This document shows, one piece after another, positions 43,014 to 51,929 of a stretch of DNA of 64,000 bases. Each line of letters starts with the position of its first letter. Position 1 is the first letter of the stretch. The notes beneath the pieces were generated by a model that searched no databases, was not told the DNA's origin, and saw nothing but the letters and a program-made list of their open reading frames with translations. Source of the DNA: a virus; the IMG/VR virus record IMGVR_UViG_3300023184_000109, positions 1 through 64,000 of that record; one strand, 5' to 3'. The translations under genes were made by a program, and so were the position numbers.

Positions 43014-45797
43014 ATGACAATGGAAGCATTACCTCAAGATCTAGCAGATTTCTTGGTCACACGCAATTTTGACCCAGAATACTTTGACGACCAAGGCCAA
43101 CCCACAGAAGCTGGTGACGCCAAGACCATGAAATTTGATTATGTTGCCAGCTCTGGCAAAAGTTACGGCACAGCAGTTGTAGTAATTGCTGATGACGAAC
43201 TCAGTTTGTTTTATGGCGACAACCTGGGCAGGGGCATGGAACCTGAAGACAAAGAAGATTGGTTCAGTTTCCTAGAACAACTCAGCAACACTGCTGCCAG
43301 CCATGGAGCAACTTGGAGTCCACGCGACATCAATCAACTCAAGCACACACTGGCCGGCATTGCTGCCATCAAAGAAGGCTTGTTTGAAGGCTACTATGGC
43401 ACTAGAAAAATCAGTTACATGGGTGAGCAAACTCAAGCACGACTAGTGATCAAACACAATCGTGTGCTGGGCGAAGATGACAAACGTTATCGCTATGTGG
43501 AAAGTTTGTTTATTGAAACAGCCGAGCAAGAACGTTTTAGACTGCCGTTTAAAAGTTTGAGTGCTGGACGAGCCATGCTGGAACATGTGCGTTCAGGTGG
43601 CAACCCGTATGATGTGCGTGGCAATCACATTACAGAAATTGTCGGAGAAATGGCTGTGTTGAGTCGTTTCAATCGTGCTCAACATCATCGTGTGTTCGAA
43701 GGAGTAACACAACAGCTGGTGGAAAGCGCACGGCAATACTATCACAACCTACAAGAAACCGTCCGGCAGCTTGGCAGCCCACGTGGCTATCAAGCATACT
43801 TTGAAAGCTGGGCTCCTGACCAAACCGGTCAAGCCGAAGCCCTAGTAGAAAATCTACGCGACCTGTTTGTGGAACAGACCCTGGACGCTAGAATTGAAGC
43901 TGCCTTGCCCACATTGGCCAAGATACAACAACAAGGAAACAACATGAAAGAAGCTGAAATATTTGAAAACTGGATCAACAATCTCAGTGAAGGCACCTGG
44001 GCCCTGCCAGACACACCCGAAACACAGGAAAAACTCAACCAGCTGATGAGTGCTGAACTCATAGTTGGCCCTGATGCCACCAATGCCACTGAGTTGTTGT
44101 ATGACCTAGTGGGTGATGACGAGTTGTTTGACATCCTAAACGACTTGGCTGACAAGAGTCAAGGCCGTGCCAACATTTGGGACGACTCAGATGTGCAACG
44201 CAGACTGGCTGAACTGGGTGTGCAAACTCCTCAAAGCACTGCGGCAGAACCTGCTGATGTTGCCCAAGACACAGCACCGCCAATGGCAGAAGACTCGTTG
44301 AATGAATTTAGAGCAGATGATTTCGACAAAGATGATGATGATGATGACGAGGATGAATTCCCGGAGATGTTTGAAGCGCCATTTACTGCTGTTATTAACG
44401 GTAAAAAACAAAATGGCACAGTGATAATTTATCCTGGAGAAGTTACCTCGGCAGAATGGCATCTCAAGGACACAATCTATATCAAAACTGGTATGGACAA
44501 TGTACACGACACAAGTGACTTTATTACACATGCGGCAGAATACATTCAAGAAATCATCAAATTGGATGGCCGAGGGCATAATTATGTAAAACATCTGAAA
44601 AAGCGTCGAGGTGTGGGGGAAGGCTCTGGTGACTCACAAATCACACCTGGCATGAAAACTCAATACGGAACTGTGATGTCTGTAGAGGGAAACACTGTCA
44701 CAGTCAGAGCATCAAACGGTGAATTGACCACTGTGAACATTCATGATATAGACCAAGGCATGGCAGAAGGCGACAACATGAGTACATTTGTGGAAGATCG
44801 TGAATTGGCTGAGATGCTGAAATATGCTGGCGTGCCCATCAAAGAAAATGTACTGACAGACTCAACTGGCAGCACACTAGACCACATCTTAGACACATAC
44901 AAGCGTGATGTCAAGGACTTCACCCAGTCTGGAGAAATGAGTCGTCATTTGGAGCAAGTATTGTATGATTACTACTATGACGATATGCCATATGGCGCAA
45001 AAACTGGCGAAGACATAGATACATCTGAATGGATCGGCGATCGTTTTGCTCAAGACATTGGTCTTGACGAAGGTTGGAAAGGTGCGTTAACTGGCGCGGC
45101 CCTGGGCGGCGCATTAGGTAGCATTGTGCCCGGACTTGGAACTATTCAAGGTGCCATCGCTGGCGGCTATGCTGGACATAGACTTGGCGATGAAGGACTG
45201 GCAGACCCAGATAAAGAATACAATGCACGCCAGAAACTGCAAACCCAACAGCCCAAACCAGTCAGCGAATGTAACTACACCATGGAAGGTGAGTACTGCC
45301 CAGAACACGGTTTGGCTGAATGTGGTATGGCCGATGGTGGTGCAGTGGGCATGCCTTACAGCATGGGCGAAGAATTAAATGAAATTGGCGACACCCCAGC
45401 CGGTCGAGCAGCTTTACAAAGCTATCAAGATAAAGCTGGCAATCAAGTAGATAACCATTGGAAACAAGTTCATAATAAGAGTCATTTACCAACAGACCCA
45501 AAGATGGCAAAGCGTAATGCAGGTACCGTTGCGGCAGGCAATAGAATACACGGTTTCGGTATTGCCAAAAATCAACAAGATAAAGTCACGGGTCGTTTTA
45601 ATTACCGTGATGCCGTTGGTAAAACTCATGTATATCAAAAAAACGATCCATTAGAACAAGGTGTGGCGGAAGGCAACGATGATCCAATCAACTCAAACTC
45701 GGCAATGACCGGAAGTTACTATGAAGGCAAAGAAACCAAGACCCAAGAAGGCGATGCACTTCTGGCAAGAATAAAATCACTGGCTTTGCTCAGATGA
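43014..45797 (+). CDS. Large modular protein with glycine zipper (probable head protein)
   Basis: The 927-aa protein starts MTMEALPQDLADFLVTRNFD. N-terminal folded region to about residue 220 (RLVIKHNRVLGEDDKRYRYV), then helical, acidic segments (an Asp/Glu run near 440) and a strand domain (GTVMSVEGNTVTVRASNGEL). A glycine zipper of about 40 residues follows near 690 (ALTGAALGGALGSIVPGLGT), then a Cys/His cluster (CNYTMEGEYCPEHGLAEC) and a basic tail. Linkers of type GMAEG, GVGEG and GVAEG punctuate the modules and fit prohead-protease-like sites. The zipper suggests membrane insertion, for example on ejection. ATG 43014 is chosen by promoter position. Confidence 0.7.
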   Translation: MTMEALPQDLADFLVTRNFDPEYFDDQGQPTEAGDAKTMKFDYVASSGKSYGTAVVVIADDELSLFYGDNLGRGMEPEDKEDWFSFLEQLSNTAASHGATWSPRDINQLKHTLAGIAAIKEGLFEGYYGTRKISYMGEQTQARLVIKHNRVLGEDDKRYRYVESLFIETAEQERFRLPFKSLSAGRAMLEHVRSGGNPYDVRGNHITEIVGEMAVLSRFNRAQHHRVFEGVTQQLVESARQYYHNLQETVRQLGSPRGYQAYFESWAPDQTGQAEALVENLRDLFVEQTLDARIEAALPTLAKIQQQGNNMKEAEIFENWINNLSEGTWALPDTPETQEKLNQLMSAELIVGPDATNATELLYDLVGDDELFDILNDLADKSQGRANIWDDSDVQRRLAELGVQTPQSTAAEPADVAQDTAPPMAEDSLNEFRADDFDKDDDDDDEDEFPEMFEAPFTAVINGKKQNGTVIIYPGEVTSAEWHLKDTIYIKTGMDNVHDTSDFITHAAEYIQEIIKLDGRGHNYVKHLKKRRGVGEGSGDSQITPGMKTQYGTVMSVEGNTVTVRASNGELTTVNIHDIDQGMAEGDNMSTFVEDRELAEMLKYAGVPIKENVLTDSTGSTLDHILDTYKRDVKDFTQSGEMSRHLEQVLYDYYYDDMPYGAKTGEDIDTSEWIGDRFAQDIGLDEGWKGALTGAALGGALGSIVPGLGTIQGAIAGGYAGHRLGDEGLADPDKEYNARQKLQTQQPKPVSECNYTMEGEYCPEHGLAECGMADGGAVGMPYSMGEELNEIGDTPAGRAALQSYQDKAGNQVDNHWKQVHNKSHLPTDPKMAKRNAGTVAAGNRIHGFGIAKNQQDKVTGRFNYRDAVGKTHVYQKNDPLEQGVAEGNDDPINSNSAMTGSYYEGKETKTQEGDALLARIKSLALLR

Positions 45798-45808
45798 CAT
45801 AAATACAC

Positions 45809-45837
45809 TTGACATGTAGACAAAAAGCGCATATACT
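45809..45837 (+). promoter_or_regulatory. Strong sigma70-type promoter of the gp32 transcript
   Basis: TTGACA, 17-nt spacer, TATACT. The predicted +1 near 45844 lies inside the loop of the terminator hairpin at 45822-45859. A TAAATA motif at 45800-45805 is also present just upstream. Confidence 0.88.
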
Positions 45838-45859
45838 ACTACAGTGTTTGCGCTTTTTT
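45822..45859 (+). terminator. Terminator whose loop carries a promoter -10 and start site
   Basis: AAAAAGCGC (45822-45830) pairs with GCGCTTTTT (45850-45858) around a 19-nt loop. RNA from the upstream 927-aa gene would contain both arms and terminate; RNA starting near 45844 lacks the 5' arm and would not. Confidence 0.78.
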
Positions 45860-45938
45860 GTTTGTGAGTCACAGGCAACAGAGATCTAAACATTTAGATA
45901 GGCAACATAACATAGGCAACTTATCAAGGAGAAAAACT

Positions 45939-46934
45939 ATGGCATCATTAGCAGAAATCAGAGCACGACTACAGGCAGCAGAAGGCAACAAAGGCGGAAG
46001 CCAAACAGGTGGAGACAATTCAATTTATCCACACTGGAACATGGAAGAAGGGCAAAGTGCAACACTGCGATTCCTTCCCGACGCAAATACCAAAAACACA
46101 TTCTTCTGGCAAGAGCGAGCAATGATTCGTTTGCCATTCGCTGGTATCCGAGGCGAGATGGATAGCAAACAAGTGTACGTACAAGTACCTTGTATGGAGA
46201 TTTGGGGCGAAGCCTGTCCCATCTTGGCAGAAGTACGCACCTGGTTCAAGGACAAGAGCCTTGAAGAAATGGGTCGCAAATACTGGAAGAAACGTTCATA
46301 CATCTTCCAAGGCTTTGTGCGTGAGAATCCCATGAACGAAGACAAAACACCCGAAAATCCCATCCGACGTTTCATCATCGGTCCACAGATTTTCACCATC
46401 ATCAAAGGCGCATTGATGGATCCTGAACTGGAAGAATTGCCCACAGACATTCTGCGTGGCTTGGACTTCCGTGTCACTAAAACTGCCAAAGGTGGTTTTG
46501 CTGACTACAACACTTCAAAGTGGGCACGTAAAGAATCGGCACTGACCGAAGCTGAACAAGCCGCAATTGAAGCACATGGTTTGTATGACTTGAGCACATT
46601 CCTGCCCAAGAAGCCAGGCGATGTGGAGCTCAAGGTTATCAAAGAAATGTTTGAAGCAAGCGTGGATGGACAACCTTACGACACAGAACGTTGGGGTCAG
46701 TACTTCCGTCCTGCAGGTGTACAAGCACCTGGTGGCGCTGCTCATGTGGATGAGGACACACCTGCACCAGCAGCCAAGCCTGCACTCAAAGTGGCAGCGC
46801 CTACTCCGGCAGCAGACAACGGCTTTGACGAAGATGACACTCCTACAGCAGCCGCGCCAGTGGCCCGGCCTGCAGAAGGCAGCAAAAATGCCCAGGACAT
46901 CCTGGCCATGATTCGTAGCCGTCAAGCCAAGTAA
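45939..46934 (+). CDS. 32: Single-stranded DNA-binding protein gp32
   Basis: The 331-aa protein begins MASLAEIRARLQAAEG, the basic N-terminal segment for cooperative binding. The core has IYPHWNMEEGQSATLRFLPD, FFWQERAMIRLPFAGI and KKRSYIFQGFVRENPM, typical of T4-type gp32. A VPCMEIWGEACPI pair of cysteines is in the position of the zinc region, but the T4 spacing is not kept. The C-terminal 80 residues are acidic and Pro/Ala-rich, the usual protein-interaction tail. ATG 45939 follows AAGGAG. It coats ssDNA in replication and recombination. Confidence 0.94.
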   Translation: MASLAEIRARLQAAEGNKGGSQTGGDNSIYPHWNMEEGQSATLRFLPDANTKNTFFWQERAMIRLPFAGIRGEMDSKQVYVQVPCMEIWGEACPILAEVRTWFKDKSLEEMGRKYWKKRSYIFQGFVRENPMNEDKTPENPIRRFIIGPQIFTIIKGALMDPELEELPTDILRGLDFRVTKTAKGGFADYNTSKWARKESALTEAEQAAIEAHGLYDLSTFLPKKPGDVELKVIKEMFEASVDGQPYDTERWGQYFRPAGVQAPGGAAHVDEDTPAPAAKPALKVAAPTPAADNGFDEDDTPTAAAPVARPAEGSKNAQDILAMIRSRQAK

Positions 46935-46945
46935 TTGACAGTACC

Positions 46946-46975
46946 ACACAGAGGGGCTCTCCCTCTGTGTTCTTT
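46946..46975 (+). terminator. Terminator-like hairpin between gp32 and uvsX
   Basis: ACACAGAGGG and CCCTCTGTGT form a perfect 10-bp stem with a GCTCT loop, followed by TCTTT. It probably limits gp32 read-through into uvsX and may also stabilise the gp32 mRNA. Confidence 0.8.
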
Positions 46976-46993
46976 AAAAATAATAGGTGATTC

Positions 46994-48049
46994 ATGGGAA
47001 AACCATTTGACGTAAGCAAGTTCCGCAAGGACATTACCAAAAGCATCGAAGGCCTCAGCATTGGATTTAATGATCCAACAGATTGGATTAGCACAGGCAA
47101 CTTTGCCTTGAACTATCTCATCTCAGGAGATTTCAATCGAGGCATTCCACTGGGCAAGATCACAGTGTTTGCCGGTGAATCTGGTGCAGGCAAGAGTTAT
47201 ATCTGTTCAGGCAACATTGTGAAGAATGCACAAGATCAAGGTATTTTTGTTATCTTGGTTGATACAGAAAATGCATTGGATGAGACATGGCTACATGCAC
47301 TGGGTGTAGACACTGGTGCAGATAAGTTGCTCAAGCTGAACATGAGCATGATTGATGACGTGGCCAAGGCAATTTCGACATTCATGATTGACTACAAAGC
47401 GTTGCCAGACGGCGAGCGCATGAAGGTGCTATGGGTGATTGACTCATTGGGCATGTTGTTGACACCAACTGATGTAAATCAATTTGAAGCAGGAGACATG
47501 AAAGGTGACATGGGTCGCAAGCCCAAGGCACTCACATCATTGGTGCGTAACTCAGTCAACATGTTTGGTGGTTACAATGTTGGAATGGTCTGTACAAATC
47601 ATACATACGCAAGTCAAGACATGTTTGACCCAGATGACAAGATCTCAGGTGGCCAAGGTTTTATCTATGCGTCAAGTATTGTTGTGGCCATGAAGAAAAT
47701 GAAACTGAAAGAGGACGAGGATGGCAACAAGATCTCCGAAGTCATGGGCATACGTGCTGGTTGTAAAGTAATGAAAACTCGTTATGCAAAACCATTCGAA
47801 GGCATGCAGGTCAAAATTCCCTACGAAACAGGTATGAATCCCTACAGTGGCCTGACTGATCTTGCAGAGAAAAAAGGCATGCTCAAGAAAGAAGGCAATC
47901 GTCTGGTGTTTGTCACCAGCGAAGGTGAAATAATTAAACAATTCCGCAAGGCCTGGGAAGCAAACGAAGACGGGTGCTTGGACAAAGTCATGACAGATTT
48001 TAAGAATATCAAAACAGAGATAAGTATCGCTGACCCTACAGAAGAGTAA
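46994..48049 (+). CDS. uvsX: Recombinase UvsX (RecA-like)
   Basis: The 351-aa protein has Walker A GESGAGKS at residues 61-68, Walker B VLWVIDSLGML near 145-153 and the DVNQFEAGDMKGDMGRKPKA loop of the UvsX family. TGNFALNYLISGDFNRGIPL matches the T4 N-terminal core. It forms filaments on gp32-coated ssDNA and carries out strand invasion for replication and repair. It is slightly shorter than T4 UvsX (391 aa). No promoter is seen close upstream, so it depends on partial read-through past the hairpin or on a distant promoter. Confidence 0.95.
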   Translation: MGKPFDVSKFRKDITKSIEGLSIGFNDPTDWISTGNFALNYLISGDFNRGIPLGKITVFAGESGAGKSYICSGNIVKNAQDQGIFVILVDTENALDETWLHALGVDTGADKLLKLNMSMIDDVAKAISTFMIDYKALPDGERMKVLWVIDSLGMLLTPTDVNQFEAGDMKGDMGRKPKALTSLVRNSVNMFGGYNVGMVCTNHTYASQDMFDPDDKISGGQGFIYASSIVVAMKKMKLKEDEDGNKISEVMGIRAGCKVMKTRYAKPFEGMQVKIPYETGMNPYSGLTDLAEKKGMLKKEGNRLVFVTSEGEIIKQFRKAWEANEDGCLDKVMTDFKNIKTEISIADPTEE

Positions 48050-48062
48050 CATGTAGTAACAC

Positions 48063-48575
48063 ATGAATCATTTACGATTTGAATTTTCAGCAACTTATTG
48101 TAATGCATGGCCCAAGTTAAGATTTTATATTGATGGGGATTTGTATCATGATTACCATTTTGAAAAAGAAGTAGGAATAGTCACGTTGCCTGTTGATCTA
48201 TTAGATGGTTCTCATCAGATAGAAATTGAACTATATGATAAAACGGACCATGACACTATAGTGGAAAATGATAAAATCATAAAAGATCAAACAGTAACTC
48301 TTAATACCATGTACCTGGATGACGTATTGTTGCCTGAATTATTTTTGTACCGCGGTAGGTACGAGCATTCTCCAAATAATATTGCGTTGACCTGGGGAAT
48401 TCCGGGGAAATGGAGTTTTAATTTTGATACACCCATTGTGACCTGGGCACTACAAATTAAACATATGAATCAAGTTGATGCAGACACCACCATGGTGTCT
48501 ACGTTCTCATTTCAAAAAAATAAAAAATTATTAAATCTGTTGGATTTGTTGGAGCAAGAATTACTAGATGTCTAA
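48063..48575 (+). CDS. Beta-sandwich-like protein, unknown (radical SAM neighbour)
   Basis: The 170-aa protein has the look of a carbohydrate-binding or lectin-like beta sandwich: LRFEFSATYCNAWPKLRFYI, then DLLDGSHQIEIELYDKTDHD, then IVTWALQIKHM. No catalytic residues can be named. It lies directly before the B12-type radical SAM gene and overlaps it by 8 nt. The block 48063-50058 is visibly richer in A/T than uvsX before it. The ATG has no clear ribosome site. Confidence 0.62.
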   Translation: MNHLRFEFSATYCNAWPKLRFYIDGDLYHDYHFEKEVGIVTLPVDLLDGSHQIEIELYDKTDHDTIVENDKIIKDQTVTLNTMYLDDVLLPELFLYRGRYEHSPNNIALTWGIPGKWSFNFDTPIVTWALQIKHMNQVDADTTMVSTFSFQKNKKLLNLLDLLEQELLDV

Positions 48576-50058
48576 ATTCACGCAAGCAGTTATAATTTCT
48601 ACTGGACAAGTTGAAATTAACAGGCCGCCTCCAGGTCTGGGATTTCTTGCAGGTATATGTGATAGTAGTGATTTGCCTTATGAAGCATTTGATTTAAATG
48701 CTTTTGTTCTTGAGCAAGTGGGAAATGATAAATGGATTGAACTGTATCATTACACATCATTAAATGACATTGAAGATGCTGGTTTATTAAACCAGATTGA
48801 TCACATACTAGATTTGTTTGTCACAGGTATCAAAACAATAAATCCTGATCTAGTGTTGATAACAGTTTTAACTCATTGGCAAAAGTTTTGGTGTGAAAAA
48901 TTATTAAAAAAAATAAAAGTATTTGACATTAATGCAACTGTTGTGGCTGGCGGCCCGGGTATATCAGTGTATCACACTGCCACTAGTACATTTGGAAAAT
49001 ATCTGTGCAATCATGATTTATTAGACTACTATGTGCTTGGAGAAGGTGAGGTAGTGTTAACTAATTTTTTAAAAGGTCAATATGATCTAGGAGTAAATTC
49101 CAAGACTGATCTTGTTGAAACTTGGGCAATGCAAATAGATAACTTAGATACAAATCCGCTGCCCTCATATAAAAAGATCGATGTTAATTATTACAAATCA
49201 TCTCTGGGGACTGGAACTATTTCAATAACTGGCAGTAGAGGCTGTGTTCGTCGTTGTACTTTCTGTGATGTGGGCAATATTTGGAAAAAATTTAGATTTA
49301 GAAGTGCAAGCAACATTGTAAAAGAAATAGAAAAACATTATTTAGAAACTGGACATACTGATTTTGCATTCACTGACAGTTTAATAAACGGGTCTTTAAA
49401 AAATTTCATTGGGTTCATGGAAGAATTAATTGAGTTACAACAGACACATCCGGATCTAAAAAACATCACGTATCTTGGACAATTTATAATTAGGCCACGG
49501 GCACAGCACCCTGAATATATGTTTCAATTGATGAAACAAAGTGGATTCAGCAATGTCATAGTTGGAATAGAAACTGGCAGTGACACTGTAAGATTCCACA
49601 TGAAAAAAAAGTTCACTAATGAAGATATTGATTACCATTTAGAAATGTGCGAGAAATACAAATTAGGAAACACATTTCTTTTCATGGTAGGATATCCTAC
49701 AGAAACGTTGCAAGATTTTGATGATACATTAAATATGGTGCGCAAATATCAAAAATATTTGTTGAGTGGGACTTTGATAGATGTTGGTGAAGCGTTACCA
49801 GTTACACTTTTGAAAAATACACCGTTGCATTCGTTGGCAGGAGAACTAGGGATTGACACAAACGATGAGTATCATAATATTTATTGGTTGTCTAAAGAAA
49901 ATCCTGACCTAACTCTTAAAGAGAGATGGCGAAGGTATATTACGTTTCAAAGAGAGTTAATTTTGTTAGGCTATCCTAGATCAGGTGATTTAGAAGTAAT
50001 GCTGGCACAACATCTTACCAAGATTAAAAATTTTAAGGATTTAAATTATGTCAACTAA
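48568..50058 (+). CDS. B12-binding-type radical SAM protein
   Basis: The 496-aa protein has an N-terminal Rossmann-like domain of the cobalamin-binding class (INRPPPGLGFLAGICDSSDL, VVAGGPGISVY, YYVLGEGE). A radical SAM core follows with C226-x3-C230-x2-C233 (GCVRRCTFCDV), then FSNVIVGIETGSD and a FLFMVGYPTET strand. Such enzymes often methylate or rearrange unactivated carbons. The usual D-x-H-x2-G of cobalamin binding is not obvious, so B12 use is uncertain. The substrate is unknown; a polyketide-like, peptide or glycan target is equally open. Confidence 0.83.
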   Translation: MSKFTQAVIISTGQVEINRPPPGLGFLAGICDSSDLPYEAFDLNAFVLEQVGNDKWIELYHYTSLNDIEDAGLLNQIDHILDLFVTGIKTINPDLVLITVLTHWQKFWCEKLLKKIKVFDINATVVAGGPGISVYHTATSTFGKYLCNHDLLDYYVLGEGEVVLTNFLKGQYDLGVNSKTDLVETWAMQIDNLDTNPLPSYKKIDVNYYKSSLGTGTISITGSRGCVRRCTFCDVGNIWKKFRFRSASNIVKEIEKHYLETGHTDFAFTDSLINGSLKNFIGFMEELIELQQTHPDLKNITYLGQFIIRPRAQHPEYMFQLMKQSGFSNVIVGIETGSDTVRFHMKKKFTNEDIDYHLEMCEKYKLGNTFLFMVGYPTETLQDFDDTLNMVRKYQKYLLSGTLIDVGEALPVTLLKNTPLHSLAGELGIDTNDEYHNIYWLSKENPDLTLKERWRRYITFQRELILLGYPRSGDLEVMLAQHLTKIKNFKDLNYVN

Positions 50059-50311
50059 TGTTGCAAGTGAAATTTGGGGCGAACTAAAAAGATACGTCAA
50101 TGTGGTAGATCGTATAGATGCAGCCGAAAGCATTGTGTCTATCCTGATTGATCACGATCATGATGTTGAAGAAATTCGAAACGCCTTCAAAGGTGATTCA
50201 GACATCAAGAAAGCCCTGACTGCATACCTGGACAATGACAAGGATTATGCAGAAGAGGACGAGGAAGAGCCAGACGAAGAAGATAACTATAATCAAGAAG
50301 ATGATTATTGA
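50048..50311 (+). CDS. Small acidic protein with disordered tail
   Basis: The 87-aa protein has a helical domain (VASEIWGELKRYVNVVDRID, then SIVSILIDHDHDVEEIRNAF) followed by a 25-residue tail almost wholly of Asp and Glu (AEEDEEEPDEEDNYNQEDDY). I recognise related short proteins from T4-like aquatic phages but not a function. The acidic tail could mimic DNA or contact RNA polymerase or a recombination protein. It overlaps the upstream radical SAM gene by 11 nt and the downstream one by 1 nt. Confidence 0.68.
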   Translation: MSTNVASEIWGELKRYVNVVDRIDAAESIVSILIDHDHDVEEIRNAFKGDSDIKKALTAYLDNDKDYAEEDEEEPDEEDNYNQEDDY

Positions 50312-51486
50312 TGGAAAGAAATTACTATTGCCGGCAAAAATTTCGAGCGTTGGCAATTGACCCAGAGAAAAAAACCACGTATAATTGCTATACTGCACAG
50401 TCACAACCAATAAACTTTGAGTGGTTAAAACAAAATCCTGGGCAACTGTTCAATACTGATATCAATGTCAGTGAACGTGAAATGATGTTGAATAACACAC
50501 GCAACCCCAGTTGTGAACAAAGTTGTTGGGTACCCGAAGATCAAGGTATGATCAGCACAAGAATAATTGATGTTGGCAATGTAAAAACTCATGCAAATCC
50601 ACGCGGCACAGTTGAAACTTTGAATTTTGTAACTGGTAGTAATTGTAATCTAACATGCTCTTATTGTTGTAAAGAATTTAGCACTGCTTGGAGTAACGAT
50701 TGTGAAAAAAATGGTGAATATCAGGACCTGGGCAAAGATGCTGAAAGATATCAGTATTCTAAAATTGATCAGATATTAAAAAAAGTTTCTCAAGCTAAAA
50801 AGTTCAATATGTCACACTACCAAATGTTACTGGATGAAGTGTCGCTATGCGCTGACAATTTGTCATCGTTCGGAATCAGTGGTGGGGAACCGTTGTTGCA
50901 CAATCGCTTTTTAGATATTCTACAATTAACACAACATGTACCACAAATAAAAATATACACAGGTCTAGGGGTCAACATCAAAAGATTTGAAACACTACTG
51001 GACAAAATTAAAGACTACAAAAACATTGTGGTTGCTGTGAGCATGGAGAATGTTGGTGCATTACATGAGTTTAATAGGTACGGCACCAAATGGACGGACG
51101 TGGTAACAAAACTTGATTTGCTAAAGCAAAGCAACGTCAACACAATATTTTCTTCGACACTGAGTAATCTGAGTATTTTTGGATTTGCAGAGTTTTACAA
51201 TCAATTTAAATCTTATCACATAAGGTCAGACGTGGTTCATACACCTTCGTTCATGCCACTGTACGTTATTGATGACGCCAGCAAACAATGCATAGCCAAT
51301 GAACTTGCCAACACCAACTTAGACTCACGTGATGACATTATAAAAAGCCTCAGCACTGTGCCCAGTCGCGAACAACGGGTGCAATTACAAAATTTTTTAC
51401 GGCAATTTATTGCCCGACGATCTGATTTAAGTATAGATGTATTTCCAAAATCTTTTCAAACCTGGGTAACTGAAAATGTGGTATAG
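50311..51486 (+). CDS. Radical SAM protein, twitch/SPASM-like (second)
   Basis: The 391-aa protein has C112-x3-C116-x2-C119 (CNLTCSYC), then FGISGGEPLLH for SAM binding. A Cys-bearing N-terminal segment (YYCRQKFRALAID, NPSCEQSCW) resembles half-SPASM auxiliary cluster sites. It is of the same broad type as the enzyme before gp17 but not closely similar. ATG 50311 overlaps the preceding TGA. Its end overlaps uvsY by 11 nt, so it is locked in the recombination operon. Confidence 0.84.
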   Translation: MERNYYCRQKFRALAIDPEKKTTYNCYTAQSQPINFEWLKQNPGQLFNTDINVSEREMMLNNTRNPSCEQSCWVPEDQGMISTRIIDVGNVKTHANPRGTVETLNFVTGSNCNLTCSYCCKEFSTAWSNDCEKNGEYQDLGKDAERYQYSKIDQILKKVSQAKKFNMSHYQMLLDEVSLCADNLSSFGISGGEPLLHNRFLDILQLTQHVPQIKIYTGLGVNIKRFETLLDKIKDYKNIVVAVSMENVGALHEFNRYGTKWTDVVTKLDLLKQSNVNTIFSSTLSNLSIFGFAEFYNQFKSYHIRSDVVHTPSFMPLYVIDDASKQCIANELANTNLDSRDDIIKSLSTVPSREQRVQLQNFLRQFIARRSDLSIDVFPKSFQTWVTENVV

Positions 51487-51928
51487 TAAAGTTGTAGCAG
51501 ATCTTGGTAACATTCCTGACTTCATTGCACATTTTGAATCAGAACTTACTGATGCCAAGCGTGATTGCAAAATTGGTGGACTAGTAGAGAAAAACATTAC
51601 GGCCTTGCCAGGCATAACTGAGCACCGATTCAATCAGTTACAAGAGATTGAAGCTGTGTTGAACTTTCTCAACATTCAACTGCGCAAGATACGCACCAAA
51701 CACTTTAAAAAATACCTGGAAGGTTATGCCCGTGCGCTCACAGCACGTGATGCTGAAAAGTATGTGGACGGCGAAGAAGAAGTTGTGGACTTTGAAACCA
51801 TCATCAATGAAGTTGCGCTGTTGCGCAATCGTTGGCTGGGCATCATGAAGGGCCTGGATACTAAACAATGGCAAATGGGGCACGTGGTAAGATTACGTAC
51901 GGCAGGCATGGAAGATATCACGGTATAA
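51476..51928 (+). CDS. uvsY: Recombination mediator UvsY
   Basis: The 150-aa helical protein matches the UvsY layout: LGNIPDFIAHFESELTDAKR, KIGGLVEKNITALPGITEHR and the basic LNIQLRKIRTKHFKKYLEGY. It ends with VVDFETIINEVALLRNRWLG. UvsY loads UvsX on gp32-coated ssDNA. The length is close to T4 (137 aa). It overlaps the radical SAM gene upstream by 11 nt. Confidence 0.92.
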   Translation: MWYSKVVADLGNIPDFIAHFESELTDAKRDCKIGGLVEKNITALPGITEHRFNQLQEIEAVLNFLNIQLRKIRTKHFKKYLEGYARALTARDAEKYVDGEEEVVDFETIINEVALLRNRWLGIMKGLDTKQWQMGHVVRLRTAGMEDITV

Positions 51929-51929
51929 C

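Noticed and set aside
45800-45805. TAAATA as a functional late promoter of gp32
   Set aside because: RNA from it would include both arms of the terminator at 45822-45859 and should stop; it may be chance next to the strong sigma70 promoter.
50198-50410. Minus-strand hydrophobic frame opposite the acidic protein
   Set aside because: It is the antisense of an Asp/Glu-coding stretch, which always reads as Phe/Leu/Val; no start signals.
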